From contig JANCIK010000005.1 in the NCBI GenBank assembly GCA_028532985.1, positions 1,184,501-1,248,500 of the forward strand: a stretch of DNA of 64,000 nt, given 5' to 3'. Source of the DNA: Stropharia rugosoannulata. Its lineage: Eukaryota; Basidiomycota; Agaricomycetes; Agaricales; Strophariaceae. Below the pieces are notes generated by a model. That model made no database searches. It saw only the letters and a list, made by a program, of their open reading frames with translations, and was not told where the DNA came from. Positions 10,132 to 21,835 of the stretch are shown here, piece after piece. The stretch's first letter is position 1, and every line of letters begins with the position of its first letter. The translations under genes were made by a program, and so were the position numbers.

Positions 10132-11265
10132 TGCATGCCATGCCATGTCACTTGGAGAACATCGTGGTTAGGCATGCCTCGCTCTAGTAAGCTCTAATAA
10201 TATGCGTTATGTACATAGTAGTATGTAGGTACCGGCTGCAATTCATGTCGGGGCTGATCAGACACATGGCATGACGCGGTATGCAGATTCGACGTCGGTC
10301 GGCGCACGATAAGCGGCGCGCCGTCTATGCCCTACATTCGCCGCCGTGGGAGCTTAGACTCTGGGTTTCGGTATGGCTTTGGTTGGCTCGGAACTGTTTG
10401 TGTGCGACGATGGTGGGTGTGAGGATCGGTGTTCCTTGTAGTTGTTCATGTAGTAGTAGTAGCCTGTGGACGCAAATCACTATGTGGTATAGACCTTTTT
10501 TAAAAAAAACAATAATGTAACATTTTATGCCGGGAAGCTAAGTAACAACATGTCACTCAAGAAAACAAGCACAGCAATTTCATGTCGTAGAGTAGAGTAT
10601 ATACGCTGCGCATCTCCGCACCTCTTCTCTCCTGTCAATACCTTCTTCACCACCTTCAAGTTCAAGTTCAAGTCGATTCATTCACTCTTCTAATCCGTTC
10701 AGCATATTCATATTCAAACGTCGCACTGCACCGCCTCAGCCTAATGATCATATCCTTCCCTGCCTTCAAAAGCTGTCCTGTCGTGTCCAGTGTCTCCATT
10801 GAATATTGAAGCTTGAAATGACGAAGTAATTGCTCCAGTCTTCCATCCGATCTCACATTCCGCCATACAGAGTCCGCATTCCACCTTCCGAGCTCCAACC
10901 GATGCTCTTGGCTCATTGACACGAAGCGCTCCTGTGTAAGGCTCCACCACGCACGCCTTAGAATTCCGGGCTCGCCGGGCAGGCTCGGGCCTGGCTTCTG
11001 TTCCTTCATTAATGTTAATGAACGTTAATCCGTTAATCGACAAGATTAGCTTTATCTATCCAAGTCCTCCAAGATTCGCGCCTTCTCCGCTGCACTGCAA
11101 CCTGCTCCAGGCGTCCAGTGGCTGTAACCTGTAACCCTGACCGCGCTGAATACACGCGTAGAGTAGAGTTGTGAGTCGCAGGCGGACGTACTATCGTCAC
11201 GTACGTACGTACACGCTAAGCGCGTGAGTCGTGCGGCCGCACGCGCGCTGTCCGTTGTCGGCTTG

Positions 11266-13295
11266 ACTCGACGACGACGAGAGGCTTGGGTTTGTTTCGG
11301 GTGCTGCTGCTGTTTCGTCTGTGATAAAGTTAGAGTTTATGTTTATGTAAGGTTGCGGTTTATATTGTTTGAGTTGCGGTTTCTATGCGACGTGTCTGCA
11401 GGAGTGAGTGCGAGCCTGGGAGGTCAGAGAGACCGTTAAAGCGCACGCGCGTATCGCCGTGCGAGTGAGAGGGTCGACGGACCGTACTGAGCTGGACGAA
11501 GTTGTCTCGTCTCGCCGCCGCCGCTGGCGTAACCGTACATAGTATTGGGGGCGGCAGTATCACGCGCGCTCCCGACTCCACGACGTTCTCTTACATACAA
11601 CCCATCAAGAACCAAAGGTACAGAACACACAGCGATCAGAGACGAGCTGTGCGCCCCACCGCATCTCAATCCATGCGCACCAGACCCAATCCATTAACTG
11701 CCTACCTCAAAATGCATGTACTACTGCGCCTAGGGACGTATGTAGATGGTGAATACATCCCGGGCACGCGCGTACAATGGGACATGGACAATTGGCGGTG
11801 GCGCGGAGGAGTGGGGGTAGATGAATAGTGGGTGGGTGGGTGGATGTGGGCGAGTGTAGCCGCGTCTGATACAGGAGCCGGTCAAAGCCCAAGGACGCCC
11901 CAGTGAGCATATCAGTTTGCAGGCCGTGCACCGCACGCGGAGACGGATGGCTATGGTTCCAAGGTGCGAACAGGGTGCAGTATGGGCGCTTGAGACTCAA
12001 GAGCGGGAGACGAGGCAGTGGATGTATGAATGAAAGGATAGGTGGATATATTATATCGATAGATGAATATAATGTGGGTGGGAAGTGATACGCATAAGAC
12101 TCAAGATTATCTTTCGCTTGGATCGATAGGAATAGGATGGGCGGGGTATGCTTCATCGATAAGGTTGAGTGACCGATTGAAAACAAGCACGCGCGTGCTG
12201 GCTCAGTCTACGTGTAGGATGAAGTCAGCTGGACAGGAGGTGTGGGTAAGCAAGAATAAATACGTGGACGGAAGAGGACAAGACGGGGGGCACGCCGCAC
12301 GCTACGCTTAGCGTTATTATCTATCCGTGTTATCACGCGCAGTAGCCGTCGTATCATATGCATCGAGGAACCTGCCTTTTGTCACATTAAATCACAGTGG
12401 CGGTTGAATAGGACTAATGTCGGTTGAATAGGGCTGGCAGCTGAATAAGAATCAGAGGAAGCAGATGGATAGAGTCGCAGCCTTCCGATGTCGAGCAAGA
12501 ACAAGAGTGAACCGACGCGCCACTACGCGCGGTCAACAAAACAAACACAGGCCCAATGCGGGCACAATGCCCGGTGTTCAAAACTCTGATCCCTTTCGTC
12601 TTTAAAGTTTCACTGCCGCTGTGTCCATCTTTTGTGTGTTCTTCTGTATATATTGAGCCGCATGGTGCAGTACAATAGGAGAACAAGTATCGCTGCTTTT
12701 CAAAGTGAAGGAGGCGAAAGGCTGTTGGCGCGGCTCGGTGTGCGACGTGTGTCGTGGCGTGGTGGCGTGGGGAGCTGGCAGTGGGAGCGGGCATGATCGG
12801 CCTGCGGAAGAGCCGACGGCGGCACGGCCGGACTGGTGGCCGGCATTGGGACGGAAGAACGGATACATCCGAGGAGCGGAAGGGCGGGAGGATCATGGTG
12901 GCGCAGTGCCGACGTGCCGTGCGGGAGCTGTGCCGTCAGTAGTGCGGTACAGCGGAGTGGGTGCGCAGCAGTGGTGCATGATATGTCACTGGTTAGAGCA
13001 ATGAGCACTGGCCTTGAACAGCAGAGGGAACGAGGTGGAGGACTCGGGACGGTGATGATCACATAACATATCGGGGAGGCGGGATCTATGGTGATCGCTC
13101 CGAAACAGGAGGGTGAGACTGATAAATCTGTGAATCTTGCACCGCCACGCCCTGGCCCTCCGCCCAGCACGCCCGATCACATAGCCCCGTTAAGCAAGGG
13201 ATCAAGACAAGCGTCGTTAAGTAAGCGTGTGACTCGGTACGGGGGGCTAATAAAAGTGCAAGGCTGGGTGGAGGGTTCCTTTCCGTCTTGTTGGC
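11266..13295. other. left part of the spacer between the two inverted arms
   Basis: No gene is supported. Several long overlapping open frames on both strands (for example around 11707-12186 and 12414-12896) have biased composition and no motifs, and look like by-products of GC-rich DNA. It contains a guanine-quadruplex motif (11830-11850) and a short duplicated CGGTTGAATAGG unit near 12402 and 12421. Confidence 0.5.
11830..11850 (+). other. guanine-quadruplex motif
   Basis: Four GGG runs separated by loops of 1, 1 and 7 bases (GGGTGGGTGGG, then a TGGATGT loop, then GGG). It lies in the spacer of the large inverted duplication, outside either arm. Confidence 0.6.
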
Positions 13296-14465
13296 ATGTC
13301 TCTCGCTCACCCCGCCCGCCCCGTCCCCATCCCCCTCGCCCCCCTCCACGCACGCTCCGCGCTCCCTCTAGACGATCATGACACGCGCAAGCGCACCAGC
13401 TCGTTCTCCTTCCCACGCCCCGCAAAGCTCACGCGCCATGAGAGCGTCCTGTATGTCCACGTCGCCCCGCCTGCCGCGTCTACGGCCAAGGTAGCCGCTC
13501 CTGCCGCGTCCAATGCCAGCAGTACCCCCGCGTCCTCGCACAACGTCACCGTGTGCTGCCGTACGCTGCAGATGTACAAAGAGCAAAAGGCGCGCCGCCG
13601 GCCGCCCCCGCTTACCCGCTCCGGCGCTGTCCTTTCCATCTCCACCACCCCCCTAAATCCACCCAACGCGCCCCTCCCCGCGCCCCCGCGCGCTTCCTCG
13701 CTCGGCACCGCCACGGCATCCACATCCGCAGCAACTACCCCGCACGCGGTCAACACCACGCTCCCACTCGCCACACGCGGCAAGCCTGTGACTCCCGCAC
13801 GCACCTCTTCTCTCCCTGCGAGAACGCTGTCCGCCTCACCAGCGCGCAGTACATCCCTCCCCATCACCCGCTCCGCACTTCCCCGGCCCGTACCCGCGCC
13901 TAAGCCCGCGCGGTATGCGCCGTCGCAGGTTATCCTTCCCTCGCCCTCATCCTCGACAAACTCCCTCCCCACGCTCGTCGGCCCCACACGCTCGTGTTCC
14001 CCGCTCGTCCCGCCTGCACAGCGCGCGTCGACTCCGAGTCGCTCGCCACGCCCGCTGTTCCCCCGCGCACGCGCGCCTGTCGACCTGTACCGCGCCGCTC
14101 TGCGCGCTGCGATGGCTTCCACGCCTGAAGGCCGGCGCGTTCTACTCATGGGTGCGCGCCTAGCTGTGTCGATTGACCAGGCGACGCGGGAGCTCGAAAG
14201 GCTCGTTGAGGGGAGAGGAGAGGGTGGATTACAGGAGACGAAAGACGACGAGGACGTGGTTATGGGGGACGATACGGAGCCGCTCACTGCATCTCCGTCC
14301 GCCGCAGTACCGCCAACAGCAGCGACGACGACGATAAGTACGACGGCGTCAATATCCCCGCTTTCCACCCCAACACCCGTCCCGCCGCTGTTGACTGCAA
14401 GCTGGGTCGTCGTGCACCCCGGATCGAAAGTGGAGGACTGGGAAATGGTTGACTGTGCGGCATAG
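13296..14465 (+). CDS. intronless Pro/Ser/Ala-rich protein, unrecognised
   Basis: A 389-residue single-exon frame with strong third-position GC and long Pro/Ser/Thr/Ala-rich low-complexity regions. Two parts look constrained: residues about 268-310 form a predicted helical stretch (DLYRAALRAAMASTPEG followed by a Leu/Arg-rich segment), and the C-terminus carries SWVVVHPGSK...DWEMVD. An acidic patch follows the helix. There is no signal peptide or membrane segment. I recall similar helix-plus-DWEMVD proteins among basidiomycete hypotheticals but know no function. It is the only plausible gene in the spacer of the inverted duplication. A long antisense frame covers the same DNA, but its composition looks less natural. 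The start is the first in-frame ATG. Confidence 0.65.
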   Translation: MSLAHPARPVPIPLAPLHARSALPLDDHDTRKRTSSFSFPRPAKLTRHESVLYVHVAPPAASTAKVAAPAASNASSTPASSHNVTVCCRTLQMYKEQKARRRPPPLTRSGAVLSISTTPLNPPNAPLPAPPRASSLGTATASTSAATTPHAVNTTLPLATRGKPVTPARTSSLPARTLSASPARSTSLPITRSALPRPVPAPKPARYAPSQVILPSPSSSTNSLPTLVGPTRSCSPLVPPAQRASTPSRSPRPLFPRARAPVDLYRAALRAAMASTPEGRRVLLMGARLAVSIDQATRELERLVEGRGEGGLQETKDDEDVVMGDDTEPLTASPSAAVPPTAATTTISTTASISPLSTPTPVPPLLTASWVVVHPGSKVEDWEMVDCAA

Positions 14466-14979
14466 CCTATTGGGCTTTCTTTATGTTTTTCTCTTGGTGT
14501 TACCGTGGTCGTGATCTCAGTCGTCCGGCCAGTGGTTTTTCGCGGACTTGTATCTGGCGTATGGTGGAGCATGCAACATCTTTTCCCCTCCCTTGTCTCT
14601 CCTCTCCTCTCCTCTCCTCTCTCTCAGAGGTTCGTTTCGCTTTGTGACTAAATTTATTGGGCCCGCGCGCCCGTTTTCTCTTTCGTTTGTCCTCTATATG
14701 CGATATGCTGTGTCTGTACCCCCTCTTCGTTCTGCTTCGAGCTTCATTTGTACCATATACAATATACAATTCATACATACATACGTAGTACTAGTACCGT
14801 ACCATCCATGTACACAATCTATACAGTTACTGCATATACACGTCTATTGCTGCTTTCGGATATGAATATTGGACAGGAGAGTGCCCGCATAGCCTCAAGT
14901 ACTCACGTCAGGCAAGACGGTGTTAAGGGCCAAGCGAGCAGTACCCGTCGACCCTCGCGGCAATGCGTGAGCCTTCCAG
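14466..14979. other. 3' flank of the spacer gene with a CTCTC tract
   Basis: Probably the 3' untranslated region and terminator of the upstream gene. A (TCCTC/CTCTC)n tract lies at about 14593-14626. No further gene is supported. Confidence 0.45.
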
Positions 14980-17900
14980 GCGACAACGGACAGCGCGCGT
15001 GCGGCCGCACGACTCACGCGCTTAGCGTGCACGTACGCGCGATGCGCGCTCACTGGGTTAAGCGGCTGCGGGACGGGGAACACCAACCCTCCTGAGTCCT
15101 TACATAAGTACATATGTCCGACGCTGTGTCTGGGTCCACCAATGGCATGCCAATAAATTGCAATGTTTCTTGTCATTTGAAGATGTCAGTGGAACTTGTG
15201 GAAGTTGGAAACATTGGAAGCATTGGAGCTGGCAGCGCGGGAACGACTCAGGTGCAAATCGCGTGCAAGGTTAATCATGCATGTAATTCAGATGCGGTGC
15301 AGTTTCATTTATTAGTAGTGGATTAATGGAACTGCTAGAAGCTGGCTTCGAAGTGGAGTACCACTACTTCGTGTTGCAGCGGAGCCAAGAGCATCGGTTG
15401 GGGCTCGAAGCATTCTGGCACTTCGTCACGCACCTGGGGAGATTGTCAATGAGCACGACAAGACAAGACATGGAAGGACGTGGAGAGGCGGTGCGATATT
15501 CGAATAATACCATTTCTATGTTGTTAATATGTGCGAGAAGGAGTCGGAGAGGTTTGAAGAAAGGACGAAAGGGACAAGAGGTGCGGAGATGCGCAGCGTA
15601 TATACTCTGCGTGCGACATGAAATTGCTGTGCTTGTAGTAACCTTCTCGTTCAGATATTATACTGCGCTACTCTCTTGTGAGAATTTCTTCATTAATAAT
15701 ACCAAAACAACACCGCGACAATTGCGCGAGCGCGGTTCGTCGATTTCAATAATATTACAAGTAAACACGCAAATCCTCGCCCATCACACCCACCTTCGCC
15801 TCACTCAACCATTATCCACAGGTACCCGTCTGCCAGACCATCTCTAACCACCCACGGCGGCGAACCTCGGCGAAAGTTGGGCTTAGACGGCTGACATTCA
15901 CAGCGCCGCTCACACCCGGTGTATCGCACGCTGAGCGACATCAAGCCATGTGTGTCAGTCTGACCATTGCCCCCGCCCGCTCCGACATCATATACAGACA
16001 GACTATTTGACGTCCATGGACCTTGATGGCGGCAGGAACATATCGCAGCGAGTCTAAGATCATAGATGGGAGGATCTAATCGCGCTGCGCTGGATGGATG
16101 GATGATTTACACGGAAGAAAGAATTCGGATGGACAGACGGCTTGTATTCTTCAGTGTTCACACAATGAGATGCCATACCACTCCGAAGGGCTGGTATTAC
16201 TCTTACTGATTAGATTACTTGCTGTAAGAGCGAGTATATAGAGTAGTATCATGTGCAATCGGAGCCTCCTCGGCGCCCTCCTCGTACCGCGCTTTTTCCA
16301 GACTTCGAAGTTCGGACTCTGAAGGAACTCTGGCGGCACCAATGCGTCGGAGAGTTAACTTGTACGGACCGTGCCGAAAACGTGCCCGGCGGCCAACTCG
16401 AGGTTCGGCACAACGCACCCTGCCCGGCCGCCGCTAGCCGTCGTGTGCACTGTTGCCCTGCCTTCGGGCTGCGCACTGCGGGCTGGATAAGATCGGCCAT
16501 CCTCCCGGCTGAGCAGGCCAAGCCCTCCCATGCCCACCTCCAGACGCTCGGCGTGTCTTGGTCTGGGGTAAGTACGCCTGTAAGTACGTACACCAATTGA
16601 CAACGTATACCTTCGGATTCATTGTCAACGTCAGGCTCCCAAAGCCAAGGACTGCTTAAATTCACAAACTAGCCAATGACATACAGCTTGATCTAATTTC
16701 ATGTTTATAACATAACGTCAAGTAGTACAAACGCTATGTCCTCTCTGACCTCAGGCGCGCAATCGCTATTGAGCTAGCTATATATATGTGCTAAGAGCGC
16801 TAAGACACAAATGTGTACATATATGAACGAATATGTAAAATGTATACAATTGACGTTTTGTATACTTGTAAAACCCAGAAACACGCACCTACTTGTAACG
16901 AATGACTCGTCTCTAACTCAAGGGTCAAACCGACTCCCTGAGCAAACTCCAGGCCGCAGCAGGACGACCGAGGCCGCCTAACGAGGCTCGGGAGTCGGCG
17001 GCGAGCGGCGAGCGCGCTCAGCGGAGCAGATGCCGGGTCGGGGCTCGGGGGGCGGGATGGGTGCTGGAATGCGCTTAACAGGCAGCCTGCAGGCGGGGCA
17101 GCATCAGACCAGGACAAAATCGGAGTGGGGATCTCCGGCCCGGGACTTTGGCCATTTTAGGGACGGAGGCATATCTTGGCCTGATCGTGTTTTGAAATCC
17201 AACGGAGCGGATGAATACTTACGTCCGCCCCGGATCCGGAAGGGCATGCCGTTGGGGTACCGATGTGTACATACATAGACGCCTAGTCTGCTCAGCTCAT
17301 GGATTAATTCAGCAGCACCCAATGAAGTATGTAAGTACTTACGCAGGCGCAGCTCGAAACTACCGTTATCGCACAGTGATTTCATAGATATGTACTGAGA
17401 CAGAAATGCGCTCCAGGCTGTCTCGATCATACTCTCCGATGTCAGCGCCAACGCCGGTGCGCAATCATCTCACCGCGCATCAGTGATATGATGTTGCGTT
17501 TCGCGTGTGAGGGGCGCGGGAAGACGGGATCAAGATCATGATAGTGATTTGTACGTACTGTGCGTAGTATAGAAGCAACGCATGTATCTATAATGGCACG
17601 CGTTGGACAAGTCAGCCCGTTGTTGAGAATGACCAAGCCCGCTGTTGAATACATACACGCACATTTAGATGCCCTGCCAGCAGATTACCTGGAGTGATGC
17701 CGTCTTGTTTAATATCGGCCTGCAGGCAACGAATGCAGTCAGAAACGCACAAGCAGAAACTTGAGGCTGCTGCGCCACTGGTAAAGACAACTCAGCCTGA
17801 GTCACTTTCGTGTAAAGTTGCAGAGCAGAGTGGATGATCTCTCAAATTTGGCCTGCCTCTGAGGCAGAGTGGGTATAAAGCGAAGAGGAGGCGCACGGGC

Positions 17901-19985
17901 GTCCGTTGTCGGCATATGATGCGCGCACGCACCTCGTCAGACATGCACATACGGGCCAACGACCATAAACAAATTCATCTGCTCTGATTTAGGCGCCTAT
18001 ATCAGATCTGCTCCCAGTTCGTTGGCTCGACAGCGATAACGATAACGACACCATATCGTAGTCATGGTGTACATAGACGACGAAGCTTTGAAGTGCACAG
18101 CGCCTGCACGTTGCACTCACACGCCGATCACCCATATTAGGTGCATGTTGGCGGCACTCTGCACTGCACAGCAGAGATAACGAGAGGTACTATCCTATGT
18201 TTAGCCTGACACCGTACTGCTCAGCCCAAGTGCCGCTGCACCCCTTGGACTGTGTGTTTTGTGCTTTACACGTGTAGAGTATACGATCGACAACTTAGTA
18301 CTTAGTAATAGGTACACGTTCATCTATACCCCAAATACATGGCTGCGCGGTGATGCTGCAGCCACATTTCTGGTAGCTCTGTACAAAGAGCGGGGTAGAT
18401 TACAGGGCTATTTGTGGTGGGCGGCTAGATATTAATAGGCAGCATGGAAGCACAGGGAGGAGTGTACAAGGGAGAGCGGCCGTCAGCGCACATCGAGGTC
18501 TGATTTGTTTAGACTAGTAGTCGCTCAGCGCAACAATCCGGTGCCAAAACGCGATGCGCGTCTTCGGAGGTCTCCACGTCCGTCAAGAGTACGTACTAGT
18601 ATCTCTGAAGAGTTCTGTCCGAAAATATAAAACCAGGTAGAGCATTAGTAGGCAAAGGTGAGACTCTACTCACGGGCGGTATGATTGTTGCTCTCAGCCG
18701 TTTAATAAAGGTATCTCAAGATTGTCCCACGTACATAGATTATAGACTTCACAGTAGCACGCTCTAGCCGCTCATTTACTCCACCGGCAAAGAAACTATC
18801 ATGCAAGACCACCATGATCTCATCTAAACGACGCTGACACCCATCATTAAGTCAGGCAATCCGGGGCTTGCATAAATGCGCGTTGCTAGTCCTAGTATGC
18901 TTCTACTCTACCGTAGTCAACCAGATTCTATCAAATTTCCATGCATCCATCCGTGTACTTGTCACATACATGCATAATTGTATCTCCATCAGCCATTCCA
19001 GTTACCAGTGCTCCAAGAATAGGCGCTGGAGACTCAAGAAGCACCCCACGTCATAGACCAGGCGACAGCCGGCGTGGCTAGTATTGGCAGATGGGAGATG
19101 GGAGATGCACTCTGTCGTGTGCCCGCAGCTAGATACTATGTCCTAGTCTTCTAGGAGGCTCGATAGTGACGGATGTATCATACTGTCACCGTTTTAAGGA
19201 ATGAAATATAAGAGTAAAGTAACATATTTTTCTCAACATGTAGGCGCTTCAGTTATACCATTAGCGTATAGTAGCCGACCCAGCCCGTACTATCATTTTC
19301 CGTGACTGATTTGTGGATTCCAGCTACTTTAGCTTTCCACAGTGTCTAAATGTCCCAAGTTGCTACAGGTACAGCCAGGGTAGCTCCCGCTTATGACCGC
19401 GACAAAAATAGACTGTGTCATTGTAAGAACTATTTTTTGCATTAAATCACTTCCCCTGGCGGCCTCAATTGTCCACCTCCTCTGCGTACCAAACACTTTC
19501 ATACAAGACAAGCCCATACGTGCGAGCTCCTATATCCCCACCCTTCTTTATAGGACGTAATTACTAAAATCACGAACCCACAGACCGAAACAAGACGACA
19601 AGATCAAAAGATAACACATATATAGCTCAAACACATCATTTATTTCAAACGGTATGACCGCACTCCTACTTATCACTGATCTCGTTACAGCCTGTGATGG
19701 ATAACTACGGGGAGCCGATAAGTATCGCGTGCTACGCACGCTACGGATGCTAGTCTGGCAGACTGGATGACGTACCCGTTGAGCTAGTTAGACAGATGCC
19801 CTGGTTCGCAATGATGCTCGGAGGTATGTACACTGTCAAACAGGAGACACAAAGGAGGTTGAGAAAGAAAATTGATACACATTGCTTATTTAGACAGTTT
19901 AATTATGGTATTCGCAGAGTGCACATGTGCGTACAAGGTCTCTGTCTCTGGCAGTAGAATGTGCCTGGAATTTTTCGTTCAGTCT
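14980..19985 (-). repeat. right arm of the giant inverted duplication
   Basis: Inverted, diverged counterpart of 5885-11265 (landmarks listed there). The arm is about 5.0 kb, matching the left arm once its 287-bp MITE is removed. It carries no supported gene; short frames at 15326-15847, 16249-16665 and 17104-17451 have no motifs and are not preserved as frames in the other arm. Confidence 0.9.
19409..19410. other. empty insertion site of the left-arm MITE
   Basis: Read on the minus strand, CACAGTCTATTTTTGTCGC continues across the point where the left arm has CTCAGTCTA, the MITE, and TATTTTTATCGC. The single TA here is the unduplicated target. Confidence 0.85.
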
Positions 19986-20159
19986 CTCGAGATCCCTAAC
20001 GGCTGGATAAACATAGAAGCATGATGTGCGTCTGTAGACTCGTATAAATGTATTGTTCGGGACTTGGGACAGCTATGGACCTGTACCGCGCGGATTCAGG
20101 TGGTCATATCCTGTATGATGCCATTTTGAATGGAGTGCGATGAAACTTCGTGCACGCGT

Positions 20160-20928
20160 CCGCATTCTTCCTTGATTAACACAGGAGGGGTGGAAGTGAC
20201 GGCGCTAGTGCGACGCCATGTAGGTGTTACAGTGTGATCTCATACAATTTCTCCACAACTTTGAGCTCAGACTTAGTGACGGAAAAGAACTGATAATATT
20301 TAAAGGCATTTGTACTGTAGACGAGCACGGTGCAAAGTCATCTCTATTCAACCCATCCTACATCGACAGGTACAAATAAAATTAAGCGCCGACCTAATTA
20401 ATGTTTGGTGTGCGCTTAGTGAATTAGTCGTTCTATTGCTATGTAACCGGATGTACTTTGAAATTTAGAACGCATCCCAAGGAAATTCATTTTACATTAC
20501 AAAACCATTATGTACATTCCTCCCCAACATTTCAGGGGAACTAAGTTACTATGGTAGTACGCTAATCCAATAATCTGTACGATATCCACGGTAAGTATAC
20601 ATTCCATATCACTTGCCATAAAGAATGTTCCCTCCAGGTCTTGGTATCGCCTCAACATCATCGTGAGTCTCTCCATACCCAACAAACTGGAATACGGGTA
20701 CCTCTTCCATCTAGTATAACCGCTTTTGTCTCTTCATTCAACACAGCCGTTGATTGGGGGTTGACTAGGGGCATAAACTCAATAGGACATACACCTGCTC
20801 GTCTAGTTGCATAAAATCATGCGCAGTCTTCGTCACCTTTTTTATTGCTTTGCTGCGGAGCACGGACTATTTCCAGTAATGGAGAGAGACCACACAACAT
20901 GTACTAGTCGTTTAGCCTATGTATGATT
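20160..20928 (-). pseudogene. decayed 3' end of an F-box/LRR gene
   Basis: This stretch aligns with the 3' part and downstream flank of the intact F-box gene (22960-23559), in the same orientation. Shared blocks include YMLCGLSPLLEIVRAP and ETKAVILDGRG...WVWRDS. It is dead: the Trp codon of the GDW block is a stop (TAG), the donor GTATGC has become GACTGC, the acceptor CAG before the last exon is lost, and a frameshift follows WVWRDS. No exon upstream of this point remains, so it is a partial duplicate. Confidence 0.8.
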
Positions 20929-20931
20929 AAC

Positions 20932-21110
20932 GAAAGGATGGCATCACGGTCAACATGGTAACTCCCGGACTGAGTTTGATGCAGTTGACCGGCTTTATAG
21001 AAAGCGTTGACCTCCTGCTCGAGGCAGCGAAGGGACCTTTACATCTTGTGGTTATAGTAAAGAATGATGCACCCGCAGCCAAACTTCTTAGCCATAAACT
21101 TATTAGGACG
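20932..21110 (+). pseudogene. decayed 3' fragment of an SDR gene
   Basis: The frame reads KDGITVNMVTPGLSLMQL, then EAAKGPLHLVV and APAAKLL, matching the end of the SDR at 21836-22688 (KEGIKVNSVSPGHTATQL, QAAKGLLHLVV, TPTAKFF). The glycine-rich cofactor motif and the YxxxK active site are absent. It lies immediately beside the F-box pseudogene, so the two are remnants of a duplicated SDR/F-box block. Confidence 0.75.
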
Positions 21111-21140
21111 AGTTCTCTTGGTGGGGTTCATAGTGTGTAA

Positions 21141-21835
21141 GAAGGTGAGATGCAAGAGCAATCCACTGAAAGACAGTTCTGTATATTTTGATATGGAGAT
21201 TGAATATTAAATGTTGAATTGTGTATCAGTATACCTTATATAGTCATAGTTAGTTTTACAAAATACTCATTTGGATTAAAGCGAGATCGTAACTGGAGAT
21301 TGAACTACTTTCTCATAGCAATAGTTACATCGGACCAACAGTTGCCAGCTTTCAATACCATTAATAGTATGAATATCCCATCTTTGTAAGTGTCATCACA
21401 TTAAGCTCAATGAAGACATTGGCTCCCACAAGTATTCCTAGAATGCGTGACAGACATTCGGTTGCACACATTTGCTCCGACTTTGTCATAGGGAACTACA
21501 TAATGCATAGACTGCTACCCGATGGGGGCTGCACAAGTGATGCCACATGGCGTTGCCAATCAATAAAAACATCCTGTGTGAATGGGATATGTCTGCATAT
21601 GTGCAGTGATGACATGCCGTCTGGTACTGCGTATGGCGTCGGCATTGGTACTATGACTAGTAGATATTACGAGAAAGTCACCTTCGTCTTCCAAAGTTAC
21701 TCTTTCCTTGTTCTCCGAGTCGGACATGCCCTCAGCGTATAATCCAAAAATGAATTCTGGATGGTATAAAAAGCAGATAGTAAAAATGTCATTGAGCAGT
21801 CTTCTATCCAAAGTCATAGAACAATCCAGGAATCA
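21141..21835. other. gene-poor stretch upstream of the SDR gene
   Basis: No supported gene. A minus-strand frame at 21560-21817 (including MSDSENKERVTLEDEGDF) starts 19 bp from the SDR start codon. It is coding-like in part, but I recognise nothing in it and find no partner exon. Otherwise A/T-rich. Confidence 0.4.

Larger units (their letters stand above)
5885..11265 (+). repeat. left arm of a giant, old inverted duplication
   Basis: Read forward, this arm matches the reverse complement of 14980-19985 over its whole length in strict mirrored order. Landmarks: CAGAGACCTTGT at 5940 with 19930; TCTCCTGTTTGACA at 6045 with 19850; CATACCGTTTGAAAT at 6245 with 19650; AGGCGCCTA at 8129 with 17990; a TGCTCCGCTGAG stretch at 9090 with 17025; GCGCATCTCCGCACCTC at 10608 with 15590; GCGGCCGCACG at 11233 with 15000. 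Substitutions and small indels are frequent, so the duplication is old. The arm is about 5.38 kb, or 5.09 kb without the MITE at 6457. No intact gene is evident in it. Confidence 0.9.

Noticed and set aside
11707..12186. 159-residue minus-strand ORF in the spacer of the inverted duplication
   Set aside because: Biased Pro/His/Thr/Leu composition, no recognised motif, overlapping frames on both strands.
13376..14572. 398-residue minus-strand ORF opposite the spacer gene
   Set aside because: It mirrors a GC-rich gene on the plus strand, and its composition (Val/Gly/Arg/Ala-rich without motifs) is what codon shadowing produces.
5885..19985. Centromere with inverted-repeat flanks
   Set aside because: The layout (core plus inverted arms) recalls some yeast centromeres, but the arms are old and diverged and nothing else in the sequence points to a centromere. 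Without chromatin data this is only a resemblance.
20118..20135. CCATTTTGAATGG shared with the terminus of the MITE at 6457
   Set aside because: Only 13 bp of a self-complementary string match; no TIR partner or TA flanks were found nearby.
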